Source of the DNA: Lunularia cruciata
Taxonomy: Eukaryota > Streptophyta > Marchantiopsida > Lunulariales > Lunulariaceae
Reading direction: 5' to 3'
DNA length: 64,000 nt
NCBI GenBank assembly: GCA_948567375.1
Contig: OX419762.1
Coordinates: forward strand, 57,182,841 to 57,246,840
Shown: positions 1 through 11,060 of the stretch, one piece after another
How the letters are laid out: the number at the start of each line of letters is the position of its first letter
How positions within the stretch are numbered: position 1 is the first letter of the stretch
The notes under the pieces: generated by a model
Databases searched by the model: none
The model's input: only the letters and a program-made list of their open reading frames with translations
Told to the model about the DNA's origin: nothing
Translations under genes and position numbers: made by a program

Positions 1-51
1 TCTCAAGATAGTGCAGCCCATAGAAACATCAAGTGTCATCGGCGTTGTTTG

Positions 52-1128
52 CTATAGATATACATAGTCACTTGGATGAAATTGATGGATCAAGGGTCTA
101 TAACGTCCTCCTTGAATGGTAGCATAGCGTAAGGTATCCCTATGTTGAGCAATTGTCAAGTTCTCAAAGGCCATTGGCATCACTCTCCGAAAGATCTCTA
201 CCCGTTGAGAACATGCACTCATCCATACATATGGATCATCCAAGTCCAACACAATAGTAGCATCTTGACAAATGGTTGGAGGTAAATTTGGATCTCGTCC
301 ATAGAGTAGAAAGTAAGGAAAGAAGGATGCTAAGGAGGCTTGCCAGTTGAACCAATAGCCCATGGCCAACGAAGGTAACTGGAGATCCCAATCTCCCAAG
401 TGGCCTCTAAGCAAAACATACTTTTGTAATCTTCTCTTCACTATTTGAACCACTCTCTTTGCTAGGTCATCTGCCTCAAGGTGATCTTGAGAGAAAGTAC
501 AATGATCAATCAAAGCCTTGTCATACAAGACCTGAAAGTCCCCCAAGAATGTTGTACCCTGATCAGTCAAAACCTCAGTTGGTGCACCAAAATGACTAAG
601 AATTTGATCCAGGAATGAGTAAGCCATCCCTTCATTGGACTTATCAGGAAGTGCCACCAACTCAATCCACTTGGAGAAGTGATCTACCATCACCACAACA
701 TAATGATGATGTCTCACATCTCACAATAAAGGTCCAACAAAGTCCAAACTCCAGTAGTAACCCAATCCCATGATAGGTAATGGGTGTAATTGTGGTGTAG
801 GAGCATTAAATGACACTCTAACTTGGTTACAAACCACATATCTGGCAACAAATTGCTATACATTGGTCCGCACACTATACCACCAATAATGACTCTAGAG
901 TAAGCTATATGTAGGCTTCACTCCAAAATGTCCTAGCTCCTCATGAGCATGACGGGCCAACTGTGATCTCAAAGATGGAAGTGGTACTACTCTCACTCTA
1001 TCATCTTCCCATATATGAAGAAGGTGTCTACACTCCAATCTGAACCGCCTAGCTTGCTGAAGGACACAATCTCTCTCATTGGCTCCAATTGTGCCACCCA
1101 TAACACCAATGCAAAGATAGTCCATCAT
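52..1128 (-). pseudogene. Family A copy 1 integrase remnant
   Basis: Two fragments. 895-1128 carries the region around the H2C2 zinc-binding domain (HEELGHFGVKPTYS). 52-717 carries the catalytic core. First Asp in VMVDHFSKW and second Asp in VLTDQG are visible. Where Ty3/gypsy integrases usually have the catalytic Glu (AER-type context) this copy has Lys (DLAKRVVQ; codon at 457-459). A frame break lies between the two fragments. Integrase would insert element cDNA into the host chromosome, but this copy cannot be active. Copy 2 on the plus strand has the same Lys. Confidence 0.8.
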
Positions 1129-2750
1129 TAAGACATCATCATGAATGTCTCGCTGAACTATACTACTATCTCCACTCTTTGGATATATGGTCTCAATAAC
1201 TCCTCTTGCATTGAGAGAGATACCACCAAAGCCTCAAAAAATATACAGAGAAAGATAGTTGCATGCCAACATGACACCATCTCCTCATATGTCTCCCCAT
1301 GTCAATGTGCTTTGGTCTGATCCAGCTGGTTGGGACATGGGTTTCTACTCAACCCATCTGCATCACAATTCACCACTCTAGGTCTATGAATAACCATGAA
1401 ATCATATTCCTATAAAATTAGAGCCCATCATGCAAGCTTCCTTGAAAGCTTGTCGGACTCCATCAACCACTTCAATGGCTGATGATCAATGATGAGAGTA
1501 AATAGGTTACCAAATAGATACATTGGAAATGTGCTATTGCCCATACTATTGCCAAGCACTCTCCTTCATAATGAACTATACTTTGCCTCCACTAAATTAT
1601 TGGAACGACTAGCATATGCCACCACAAACTCCTTCTCCTCATCATCATGTTGGATGAGCAATGTTCCAAGCCCCAACATACTCCAATCAATGTGAACCTA
1701 AAATGGTCGTTCTTTGATTGGTCTCCTCAAAATAAGAGCAGATGTCAACCTCTCCTTGAGCTCTACAAAAGCTTTCTTACGCTCATCTCTCCAACACCAC
1801 TCTTGTGTATGCTTGGTCAACTTTGTCAAGGCTTTGGCAATGGCACTAAATCCTCTAACATAGCAGCAATAGAAGTTTACCAACGTAAGAAATTCTTGCA
1901 CTCTGCTCACATCCATAGGCCAAGGAATACGTGCAATAGCCTCCACCTTGGTCTACTGACCACCAAGTCCTCCAGGGTAGATAGTGTGACCCAAATACTC
2001 AACCTACTTGTGGAAGAACCTACACTTCACATGATGTAATTTGAGTCCATGAGATCTCAACCTCTCAAACACCTCTAACAATTATCTCTCATGCTCCTCC
2101 ACAATATTGCTATAGACCAAAATATCATTAATATAGCACCAAGCAAAATCCAATCCAGCTAGGGTCCTATCTATGACCCTCTAGAACTCAATAGGAGCAT
2201 CTTTTAACCCAAATGGTAAGAACCTCCACTAATACAACACATCCTTACCATGAGGATCAATAGCCCAAAATGTTATCTTGGACTTATCTTCCTCCTTAAT
2301 TGGCAACTGATGATATCATGCTCAAAGATCCAAAGTACTAAAGACCTTTTCATGCCCAATCACGTCAAAGATCTCCTCTGCTGTAGGCATGGCATATTGA
2401 TCAGCCCTATTTTGTTGGTTGATAGGATAGTAAACTCCACACATTTGCTTATTTGTGTAGTTGCCATGCATATCTTTCTTGGTTGGCATCACTGTAGTTG
2501 ATGCATATTCTCCATGTGAAATCTACACCAAACCAACCTCAAAACGGTCACTATTCCGACTATGAATCAATTTTTTCTCCATGTCACTATATTGATAGAG
2601 ATGTTGGAAAACTGATGTATTGCTAGTCAGCTCAATCCATATACTAGGTCCTTTCAGAGCACCCAAATCCTTCATATTGAAGGCAAAACAACTTGTATAG
2701 CTCCTCAAGAACCTCCAAACTCTCTATCTTTCCTCTCTTATAAGCTTGGG
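1129..2750 (-). pseudogene. Family A copy 1 reverse transcriptase / RNase H remnant
   Basis: Translation in several minus frames gives RT-RNase H fragments. 1698-1946 reads through the typical Ty3/gypsy junction (VQEFLTLVNFYCCYVRGFS, then a Trp-rich ERKKAFVELKERL stretch). 2100-2700 matches, frame by frame, the better preserved RT of copy 2 at 18494-18960. Multiple stops and frameshifts separate the pieces, and no single open frame remains. Adjacent integrase on the left and the pol linker on the right agree with the usual RT-RH-INT order of Metaviridae. Confidence 0.7.
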
Positions 2751-4620
2751 TCCAAGATCTGGCTCCCAAGTATCCTTTGTAATTGTCATAGGAGTGGAAG
2801 ACATACAGGTTGGCTGCTACACTTGACCCTTGGGAGCAATAGTGTCATGCCTCCAACCACTATAGGTCCCAACCTTAGTGTGAAAAACTCACTCTAATCT
2901 GGCTACAAGCTCCATATGTCCTCTAGCTATATCCCAAGTAGACCAAGGGTGTAATCCAAGTAGCTCATGATCACCTGGATGGACTCCAAGTAGACCACTC
3001 TCCCTAATAGCCACTTGTTGTCTCCCAAGAATACCTTGACCACTTGGTCCATCACCACCAACATGTGCCTAAATCATCTCGATAGGCACAGATCTCACAA
3101 GTGTTCAAGTGGTGATGCCTATCAAGCGCATCTTATTTTACTTTGCCAAACCAAGGTTCACAATCCACGTCAAACAATTCAAGTCCATAATCTGACCTAA
3201 CACCTGATGTTTAGATGCCTTGGACACTACTAGAAAAATAGTAATACTAGTGCAAAAACCCATCACCCGCTCTCTCTCTCTCTTATTAGCATTGGGCTCC
3301 ACCAACTGCTGTAACTATGAGTCCCAAACCAATCCAGGACCTCTCTCTCAAAAAGCATGGGAGCTTGGGAAATCATAAGTGTGGAAGAAGTAGCTCTGGG
3401 TTGTCCAACTAGGTTCACCATTGCTATAGATGACCTATTAGCCACTGTCACCGTCTGAAACTAACATCCAACATCCAAGATGTCATCAACAATGATGTGG
3501 TCTAGTTGCTAAATCCCATCATAAGTACTTTGTAGAACCTCTTTGGGTAAGAGGTTTGTCCACCAAAGACAAAGATGATGAGCTCATGATCCCACTCCGG
3601 CTGCATCTAACAACACGGTAGGTCCCATCCAAGAATGGACTTGATGCATACTTGCCACCACTTGGGTACAAGAATCACCCATCAAAGGGACGTTCACCAA
3701 AATGTAAGCTAGAGAAATAGATTGATGAACCTAGAGATGTCGTAATATACATAACATCTTGCAAAACACACCAGAATAGGGATCCTGAAGAACCAAACCT
3801 TGTCCCTAACGCGTATGTCCTTAACATAGTCATCCAAAAATCACAAAATGAATAGGATCATGTCTCTCTAGATCATGCGCTCCCAACAAGGAAATGTCTA
3901 TTGGTAGGGCCTTCTGGTAACCCTTAATCGTTGACATCAATAATGACTCAGGATACCAATAGGCCAAGTGTGTCACATGATGGAGAGAGACTTGCCTAGC
4001 AGTCTCATCTTTCTCCACATACAAGTACCTTTGTACTTGTATACCCGCCTGTAGTATCATAGCTAGACTATTCCAAATTCCAACAAACAACTCCAATAGA
4101 GCTATGGATGTTGTCTATAGTGCCTTAGAGAGTGTAAAAGATTGGGGAAGTCTGACTTGTCTATCAGCCTCTCCTTTCTATGGGTCCAACTCCATTAATG
4201 CTCCTCTAAGCTCTAGAGCATGTACTGCACTCCTAGTCACTATGGCATATGCATCCACTTGTGCTACTCTGCACATGAAATCCAAGGCATCTCTATCACC
4301 AACATATGAGGTGGAAGCCTCAACACCCAAATTTGATCTCCTCTAAGTTATGGCCATGCTAGCCAATCTTTGCTCTAATTACTCAATGCAAGTAGCCATT
4401 GTTGTATTAGAAGTAAAGGCAGGTATTGCATCCCTACTAGGTGTGGATCCTCTACCACCACCTCATCCTCCATGACCTGGAGCTCTTCTTCCACCTGCCA
4501 TAGCAACTCTACCACTCCGTAACTCCGGGTGTAGGTCAAAGCATCAATCACTGGCATGAAAAAATCTGTCGCAATGCTCACACTATCTTTATACTGGTCG
4601 AGATGCACCAAAGGTATTAG
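2751..4620 (-). pseudogene. Family A copy 1, segment between gag knuckle and RT (protease region not recognisable)
   Basis: About 1.9 kb between the zinc knuckle and RT. Short minus-strand ORFs (3263-3451, 3830-4096) have clear nucleotide counterparts in copy 2 (about 15600-18300, plus strand), so this is part of the element rather than an independent gene. A stretch reading AYAIVTRSA near 4230-4260 resembles the linker often found at the start of gypsy pol. I could not find a convincing D-S/T-G protease motif in either copy. Confidence 0.55.
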
Positions 4621-4636
4621 GTTCACTGCCTTGAGT

Positions 4637-5407
4637 GCACTCTCTCTTGTGATGAGGTCCACCACAAGTCCAACAAGTAACACCACCACTCACTGGCTGC
4701 TACTAACCCAAAAATGAAGGTAAAGGTTTGGCCACACTAGGCTTTCCACTCACTCCATAGGATCTAGGCTGTCCAACCTATCCTTGGAAAGCAACATGGT
4801 GTGGTGCACTTTGCTGCACTCTAGAAGAAGTAACAACTATAGATGAGGTTTCCTTACCAAATCCAGATGTCACTACTCTCTCCTCCACCATGTTGAGCTC
4901 AATATGCTCAACCAAACCAACAATCACTTCCAAAGTAGGTGAAGTAGCTTGTAATAACATAGCATCACAAACTCTACGTCCTTGTTGAGTATCCATACTA
5001 AAATTGGACTGCTTGGGCCTCAATAACTCCTTGAGTAAAAGTGATCAGCCGTCTCATGCAAGTGTATGCCTCACGTAGGCTCTCTCTAGCCTTCCATTGG
5101 ACCTCCTGCAAGCTCTTCAACTTGTTAGTCCGTACTCCTTGTAGTTTTGCCTCAAACATTGGAAGAACTCTACCATGGGGTTAAATCCCAAGACTGCACC
5201 ATCTCTTGTAGTAGTACCTCCACTCATAGTAGCACTATCTCCAAGAGATCCACAAATGCTACTAAGGCTAGAACTCGTGGGTATAGAAGATCTACCCTTA
5301 GAAATTGAGCCTAAAATGGTGGAGATATAGTTTGGAGACCAATATTGTCTCCATAGCTCAATCTCCTCCAAATATGCTCTCCTAAACTCATTGTAGTCAT
5401 CTATTGG
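4637..5407 (-). pseudogene. Family A copy 1 gag, 3' portion with CCHC-like zinc knuckle
   Basis: Minus-strand fragments 5117-5407 and 4778-5023 give a Ser/Thr-rich gag tail (DDYNEFRRAYLEEIELWRQY), followed at 4637-4675 by an intact knuckle CWTCGGPHHKREC (CX2CX3HX4C). Gag forms the particle core and the knuckle binds genomic RNA. The reading frame begins on the far side of the nested family B element (11061-11340). Copy 2 has the same knuckle with its last Cys changed to Tyr. Confidence 0.7.
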
Positions 5408-5412
5408 CAAAC
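5408..5412. repeat. Target-site duplication CAAAC, left of family B copy 1
   Basis: CAAAC lies directly left of the LTR and is repeated at 11056-11060 directly right of the other LTR. Removing the element plus one CAAAC rejoins family A gag, as judged against copy 2 at 14540-14570. Confidence 0.95.
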
Positions 5413-5835
5413 TGTAAAAGACCAAAATAGAGGAGAGAAATAGGAGAATGGAAGCTCACATTGGGACACTTGAATGAGGGAAAACTCCGAATGCCTAGCA
5501 TGAGCTTTGGCCTTGGTATTTATAGGTAGCATACAAGTCCCTTGAAGCTTCTCAAGAAGCTTCCTTGAGCCGCCTTCTTGGAGTGCAAGCCAAGTTAACT
5601 AAGAAACTTCTCAAGAAGCTTCCTTCTAGAAGCCGCCTACTTGGCATGCAAGCTAAGCTAGTTAGAAGCTTCTAGAAGCTTCCTTCTAGAAGCTACCTGC
5701 TTAGGGCGCAAGTTAACTAGTTAGGAAGCTTCCCAAGAAGCTTCTTAGATGCTTCTAGAATATTCTAGGCTATTTTGTCTTATTATCTACTTCATAAGCT
5801 CGACTAACTTCGTTGCTAAACTCCATATTGTTACA
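5413..5835 (-). repeat. 3' LTR of family B copy 1
   Basis: 423 bp. In the sense (minus) direction it starts TGTAACAATATGG and ends CTTTTACA. It contains a TATA box (5517-5524) and a GAAnnTTC array (5544-5765). The pol frame runs into it by about 65 bp, stopping at 5770. Confidence 0.97.
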
Positions 5836-8800
5836 TATTCCCCCGCCGCTAGTTGGTGACGTCCTCGTCACCAGTGAAGCTTCGAATTCCTTGATGGCCG
5901 TCTGTGCATTTTGGAGGTGGGAAAGAGGTTCCCATGTGGCATCATGAAGGGGATACCCTTTCCAAAGGACCTTGTACTCCATATGTTGGCGACGGCCGTG
6001 TTGAATATGGCGACGCGCAAGGATACGATCAACTTCGTACTCCTCATGATCATTGATAGGGACAGGAAGAGGGGGAGGTTGGACTCGAGAGGAAAAGGAA
6101 GAAGGGTTAGGAACAAATGGTTTCAACTTGGAAACATGAAAGACATGATGGATACGCATGTGACAAGGTAAGGCAAGTCGATAAGCAACAAGAGAGATAA
6201 TGTGGGTAATATCAAAGGGTCCTATCCAATTAGGAGCAAGTTTACGAACTTGGGTATCAAGTGGGAGAGGGAGGTTACTAGAGGATAGCATGACTTTATC
6301 ACCAACTTCAAAGGTGAGATCACAACGATGATGGTCCGCATATTGTTTTTGGCGATTCTGAGCAACAAGGAGGTGAGATTTGGCTTGTTGGAGAGATTGG
6401 GATATAGTGGTCAAGAATGTGGAAGTATGAGGAACCTCAGAGGGAGGGGGAGCAAGAAGAGAATCTGGAACAAGCGGATCTTGGCCAAAATTGAGAAAGA
6501 AGGGAGAAAATCCAATGCTTGCCTGTTTGGAATTGTTGTAGGCAAATTCTGCAACTGCAAGACATTCATCTCAGTTGGTATGGTGGACATTGACAAAGGC
6601 CCGCAACATATCCTCCAATGTACGATTGGCGCATTCGGTTTGTCCATCAGTTTGAGGATGATAGGCCGTGGACAAAGCAAGCTTGGTGCCGAGTATTTGG
6701 AAGAGTGCTTGCCAAAACTTCCTAGTAAATCGAGGATCACGGTCGGAGATGAGTACACGTGGCATCCCATGATGCTTAAAGACATTGTCAAAGTAGATTT
6801 GCGCTAAGGTTGGAGCATCCATGGTATCACAGGTTGGTGCCAAGTGGATTTGCTTACTAAGTTTATCCACAAACACCACAATTGCGGTGTGTCCTTGTTT
6901 TGTCTTTGGCAAGGATGTGATGAGATCCAAGCTCACATGCTCCCAACAAGCGGATGGAATGGCGAGTGGTTGAAGGAGTCCACTCGGCTTCTGGTTGCTG
7001 GCCTTGTTCCGTTGGCAACTCTCACATGATCGGACAAAGTCTCGAACATCTCGTGTCATGTTGGGCCACCACCATTGGCGTTGGAGGGTGCCCAAGGTCT
7101 TGTCCACTCCCATGTGACCAGCTATTGGTAAATCATGGGCTTCTTGAAGGCGCACAAGTCGAAGATCACCTTTGGCTGGAACATAGATCTGGTCTGCATG
7201 GAATAAAAGGCCTTCCTTGAAGGAGAAGGTGTTGTACTCCTTGTCGCATGCTGTCAGACGACCGTGTACCATTTGGAAGAAGGGATCTTGTCGTAGAGCT
7301 GATTGAAACTCATTATGGACCTTAGGGTCAATGGACACCGTTGTAATTGCCGCCGTGATGAAAGGAAGATCCTTCAAATCAGGTCGTCGTGATAGAGCAT
7401 CGGGAATGACATGGAACCGACCTGGTTTGTACTCAAGTTTGATGTCAAACAATTGGAGTTGCTCTTCCCATCGATGATGCCGGCTCTTCATGTGCTCCAA
7501 GTGTAAGGTCTGCAACAATGGCTTGTGATCAGTTCGCATGATCACTTGTTTCCCCAAGAGATAATGCCTCCATATCTTGGTGGCATATACCATTGCAAGT
7601 TGTTCCCGATCTCGAGCAGAGTAATTTCTTTCCGCTGTATTTAGTCGGCGAGACACAAAGGCAATCGGATGTAGTCCATCTGGAAATTCTTGTTGCAACA
7701 CAGCTCCAATTGCAAAGTTAGAAGCATCAAAATCAACCACACAAGGTAGTTGAGGATCATATGGTTGAAGAATAGGTCTTGAAGACACCATATGCTTTAA
7801 CTTCTGGAATGCTTCTTCATGCTTGGTGGTCCACTGGAAGCTCGAGTTCTTTCCCAAAAGGTCAGTCAATGTTGCAGCCACGTGAGCATAATAGTGGATG
7901 AATCGTCGGTAAAAACTGGCCAGTCCATTGAATGCTCGTACTTCTGTAGCATCCTTTGGGGTAGGCCAATCAGTAATGGCCTTGATCTTCTCTTCTTCCA
8001 TCTTGATCCCCTCTGATGAGATCTTATGACCCAAGAAGGTAACCTCCTTCTGCCAAAAAGCACACTTTGACTTCTTGCAGTAAAATTTCCACTGTCGTAG
8101 TCGTCTTAGGACTTCTCGCACATGATTCACATGTTCTGCCTCTGTTCTGCTATAGATTAAGATATCATCTAAGAACACCACCACGTACCAATCCAATAGT
8201 CCCTCCAACACTCAATGCATCTGATCCATGAAGACTGCTGGAGCATTAGTGAGTCCGAAAGGTAGAACTCTCCACTCAAAATGTCCATACCTTGTGCGAA
8301 AAGCAGTCTTTTGCACGTCCTCTCCTTCAATAGGAATTTGCCAATAGCCGCTACGAAGATCCAGCTTGGAAAAGTAGCGTGCTCCACTTAGTTGATCAAG
8401 CAGGTCATCGATCCAAGGCAAGGGATATGCATTCTTCACGGTTTGCTTATTGAGCCCACGGTAATCAATACAGAAACGAAGTCCTCCATCCTTCTTTGGA
8501 ACAAATAGTACCGGTGCTCCCCACGGAGAGGTACTATGTCGTATGAAATCTTTCTCCAACAACTCTGTAAGTGTTGTTTGCAACTCCTCCAACTCCTTTG
8601 GTGAGAGCCGATAGATTGGTCTACTCATTGGAGTACTCCTTGGCAATAACTTGATCTTGAAGGGCATACCTCGATCGGAGGGTAATCCCTTTGGCAAATC
8701 ATCCAGAAACACATCTGCAAACTCCTAAACTATCCGATCAACCATTGCTTGATGCGGCACTTGGCCCTCCTCAGATTGTTTTTGTACAATCTGCTTGATC

Positions 8801-8949
8801 CACACCGCGAATATAGACTTATCGTCCGCCAAAGCTTGCTCTATGGCTGCTTCATTCACAAACTTCCCTTCTAGGGACTCATCTCTCTTCCAAGCTTGCT
8901 CCATGGTTGCCTTCCTGGCAAACTTCCCATCTTGGGACTCATCTCCCTT
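5770..8949 (-). pseudogene. Family B copy 1 pol: RT, RNase H, integrase and chromodomain
   Basis: RT begins near 8712 ([17 protein letters not shown]), continues through [16 protein letters not shown] and the catalytic FLDDILIYS, then RNase H (VDFDASNFAIGAVLQQ; TDHKPLLQ). Integrase follows, with its zinc domain (H-H...CESC), Asp in VFVDKLSK, Asp in ISDRDPRF and the Glu region TDGQTE, then a C-terminal chromodomain (YEVDRILARR ... YKVLWKGYP ... TWEPLSHL). Nonsense codons at 8725-8727 (TAG), 8212-8214 (TGA) and 6571-6573 (TGA) break an otherwise readable frame that ends at 5770, inside the LTR. The chromodomain would direct integration toward particular chromatin. Confidence 0.92.
5836..5848 (-). 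other. Polypurine tract of family B copy 1
   Basis: Sense-strand GGCGGGGGAATA abuts the 3' LTR start. It is identical in copy 2 at 33167-33179. It would prime plus-strand cDNA synthesis. Confidence 0.8.
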
Positions 8950-9435
8950 CTAGATTTGCTCTATGGCTACCTTCTCGACAAACTTCCCATCTTGGGACTG
9001 ACTATTCTTAGATGTCTTACTCAGAGGTGCCAGACAACCTAATCGGAAATTCCTACCTTGGTGTTGTACTTGAATTTGGTGTCGGTTCCAATCAAATTGA
9101 ACCTTATGACATTCAAGCCAAGGTAGACCTAGAATGATATCATAGTGTAGAGGTGTCACTACAAACCTCATACACTCCAAATACTCCTTCCCAATCTTGA
9201 AGGTAACAGGATGCAAGGTGCGGAATGCAAAACCCTTTCTACCATCCGCCATCATCAAACTACTTCCAATCACTGGCTTGATAGGAATACCCAATTCCTT
9301 TGCTACTTGCATAGACATGCAATTCTTTGAACTTCCAGAATCAACCAAAATTCTACAACCCCGATTAGATATCATACCTTGCAAGTGAAGCAAACTTGCA
9401 TAGGTCGAGCCCTCAATCCCATTGGAACTAATCAA
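8950..9435 (-). pseudogene. Family B copy 1 aspartic protease domain
   Basis: Open minus-strand segment with the retropepsin active site ILVDSGSS, then LGIPIKPV and the downstream hydrophobic IILGLPWLE flap/psi-loop typical of gypsy proteases, ending about 20 codons after WNRHQIQVQHQG. Protease would cleave the Gag-Pol polyprotein. The catalytic D-S-G is intact here, whereas copy 2 has D-S-R. Stops separate it from gag and from RT. Confidence 0.85.
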
Positions 9436-9521
9436 GCTCCCAGTAGGCGGCTCAAAATCTCCTACTGGGATTCCTTGTTTCCCGAATCATTCCGCTCCAC
9501 AACCTCCACTTGGGCAACTTG

Positions 9522-10361
9522 TCAAGGTCGTCCATTCTTGAGTGGACATTCAGCAATGCGATGCCCCAACTGGCGACAATAAAAACAACCTCCATTTTGT
9601 CGTAATCTTTCTCTATCTGCTATGCCAAGTGGTCTTCGCTGGATAGCATCAATCTCCATTGGTACCGGTTCTTCCACTCGTGGTACGGGTAGGTTTTGTG
9701 TAGGTCGAGGTCGAGACCAAGTTGTTGCAACTAAGGAATCAAAACGCTCAGCCAATTGCATGGCTTCTTCTACGTTCTGTGGCTCTTGCATGGTCACCTC
9801 CAATCTGGTTTGTGACTTCAATCCTCGCACAAATCGATCCAGAACTTCACCTTCTTGGATATCTGGAATTTGCATGATGATATTCTGAACTTGTATGATG
9901 TAGCTTCTCACTGAGCCAATCTGCCTCAACTCTGCCAATTTATCTCGTGCAGCTCGGGTGGCATTTATAGTCTAAAATCGACCAAGTATTGCATCCTTGA
10001 ATTTTGCCTATGTCAAAATCGGTGTAACAATTTGTCGTTCAGCTCTTTCTACTCGGAATCGCTACCAAAGTTTTGCCACACCATCCAATTGGCTAGAAGC
10101 CAAGAGAATTTGTTTCCGCTCGTCTTGAAGATTGGTGGCTTCAAAGTAACGTTCACAGTCAAACACAAAATTCTCCACTATGCCTGGAAGATTCTTGCCT
10201 TCAAACACCTTGGGTTTCGGAAATCAAATGCGATCTTCTCCATCTCGAATTGGCGCTCTGTCTATCTGTTCTCGTCGTTGTTGGTCTCGTTCATCCAACA
10301 ATCGAGTAAGATGCTCGATTTGTTGTTGCATTGCAAGGATAACATCCGGTATTGCCACCAT
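9522..10361 (-). pseudogene. Family B copy 1 gag
   Basis: Starts at ATG 10361 (MVAIPDVILAMQQQIEHLT) and ends at the stop near 9522, about 280 codons. The central capsid-type region includes FDCERYFEATNLQ and ASSQLDGVAKLW, typical of plant chromovirus gag. C-terminal knuckle CFYCRQLGHRIAEC is a perfect CX2CX4HX4C. Nonsense codons at 10224-10226 (TGA), 10062-10064 (TAG) and 10008-10010 (TAG), plus a further TAG shortly after, interrupt the frame. Copy 2 reads Arg, Trp and Trp at the first three. Gag would assemble the virus-like particle. Confidence 0.85.
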
Positions 10362-10619
10362 TGCTACTACTCTATTCCACTACTCTCAATTTATCTAGTT
10401 GATTAACACATAGATACAACACGTCCACCGTTCTCCATAAGTTACAACTGGAAGTATCAAGGGTTCCTCTGACACGGTGATCATATGTAGAAAATCCTGC
10501 CCAAAGCGTGAGGTGATGAATTGTGTGAAACGATGCTTTGGTAATATCTGGACATGAAAGTCCCAATGGTTTGGCGGAAGTGGATTTGGTGATCCATAAA
10601 TTCCATCCATCCCATTCCT

Positions 10620-10631
10620 GCTCTGATACCA
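10620..10631 (-). other. Primer-binding site, initiator tRNA-Met type
   Basis: TGGTATCAGAGC on the minus strand, one base downstream of the 5' LTR. This is the classic PBS complementary to the 3' end of plant initiator tRNA-Met and it fixes the element's orientation. Confidence 0.9.
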
Positions 10632-10736
10632 ATGTAAAAGACCGAAACCGAGGAGAGAAATAGGAGAATGGAAGCTCACATTGGGACACTTGAATGAGAG
10701 AAAACTCCGAATGCCTAGCATGAGCTTTGGCCTTGG

Positions 10737-10744
10737 TATTTATA
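10737..10744 (-). promoter_or_regulatory. TATA box of family B copy 1 5' LTR
   Basis: TATAAATA on the minus strand, conserved at the same place in copy 2 (38057-38064, 32845-32852) and in the 3' LTR (5517-5524). It leaves roughly 100 bp for R and U5 before the LTR end. Confidence 0.75.
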
Positions 10745-10763
10745 GGTAGCATACAAGTCCCTT

Positions 10764-10985
10764 GAAGCTTCTCAAGAAGCTTCCTTGAGCCGCCTTCTTG
10801 GAGTGCAAGCCAAGTTAACTAGGAAGCTTCTCAAGAAGCTTCCTTCTAGAAGCCGCCTACTTGGTGTGCAAGCTAAGCTAGTTAGAAGCTTCTAGAAGCT
10901 TCCTTCTAGAAGCTACCTGCTTAGGGCGCAAGTTAACTAGTTAGGAAGCTTCCCAAGAAGCTTCTTAGATGCTTCTAGAATATTC
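10764..10985 (-). promoter_or_regulatory. Array of heat-shock-element-like GAAnnTTC units in U3 of family B copy 1 5' LTR
   Basis: About 220 bp densely filled with GAAnnTTC and TTCnnGAA units. It includes a perfect four-unit element, GAAGCTTCTAGAAGCTTC, at 10885-10902, followed at once by TTCTAGAA, and a perfect three-unit TTCTAGAATATTC at 10973-10985. Alternating nGAAn units every 5 bp are the binding site of trimeric heat-shock factor. The array ends about 20 bp upstream (in sense) of the TATA box at 10737-10744. The same array is in the 3' LTR (5544-5765). Heat responsiveness is inferred, not shown. The palindromes could also simply be hairpin-prone repeats. Confidence 0.6.
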
Positions 10986-11055
10986 TAGGCTATTTTGTCT
11001 TATTATCTACTTCATAAGCTCGACTAACTTCGTCGCTAAACTCCATATTGTTACA

Positions 11056-11060
11056 CAAAC
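11056..11060. repeat. Target-site duplication CAAAC, right of family B copy 1
   Basis: Second copy of the CAAAC at 5408-5412. Confidence 0.95.

Larger units (their letters stand above)
5413..11055 (-). mobile_element. Family B chromovirus (Ty3/gypsy), copy 1, structurally complete, 5643 bp
   Basis: Two 423-bp LTRs (5413-5835, 10633-11055) differ at about 9 positions by eye (about 2%), ends are TG...CA, and the TSD is CAAAC. Sense is minus: PBS at 10620-10631 matches initiator tRNA-Met (TGGTATCAGAGC), and the polypurine tract is at 5836-5848. Order is gag, protease, RT-RNase H, integrase, chromodomain, which places it among chromoviruses. Several nonsense codons (6571, 8212, 8725, 10008, 10062, 10224) show it is dead. 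It sits in the gag of family A copy 1, so it is younger than that element. Copies 2, 3 and 4 of the same family occur at 32741, 28080 and 59674. Confidence 0.97.
10633..11055 (-). repeat. 5' LTR of family B copy 1
   Basis: 423 bp, same length as its partner and nearly identical to it. It is followed in sense by one spacer base and the PBS. U3 contains the heat-shock-element array and TATA box described separately. Confidence 0.97.

Noticed and set aside
3015-3200. Short plus-strand ORFs in 1489-4346 as genes
   Set aside because: They are opposite-strand shadows of the family A element.
6328-6807. Plus-strand ORFs over family B pol (also 33659-34138)
   Set aside because: Antisense shadows of integrase; they repeat in each copy because the element repeats.
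5900-10400. A bacterial-style defence or CRISPR system
   Set aside because: Repeats here are LTRs and pol genes of plant retrotransposons. No spaced short direct repeats or cas-like genes seen.
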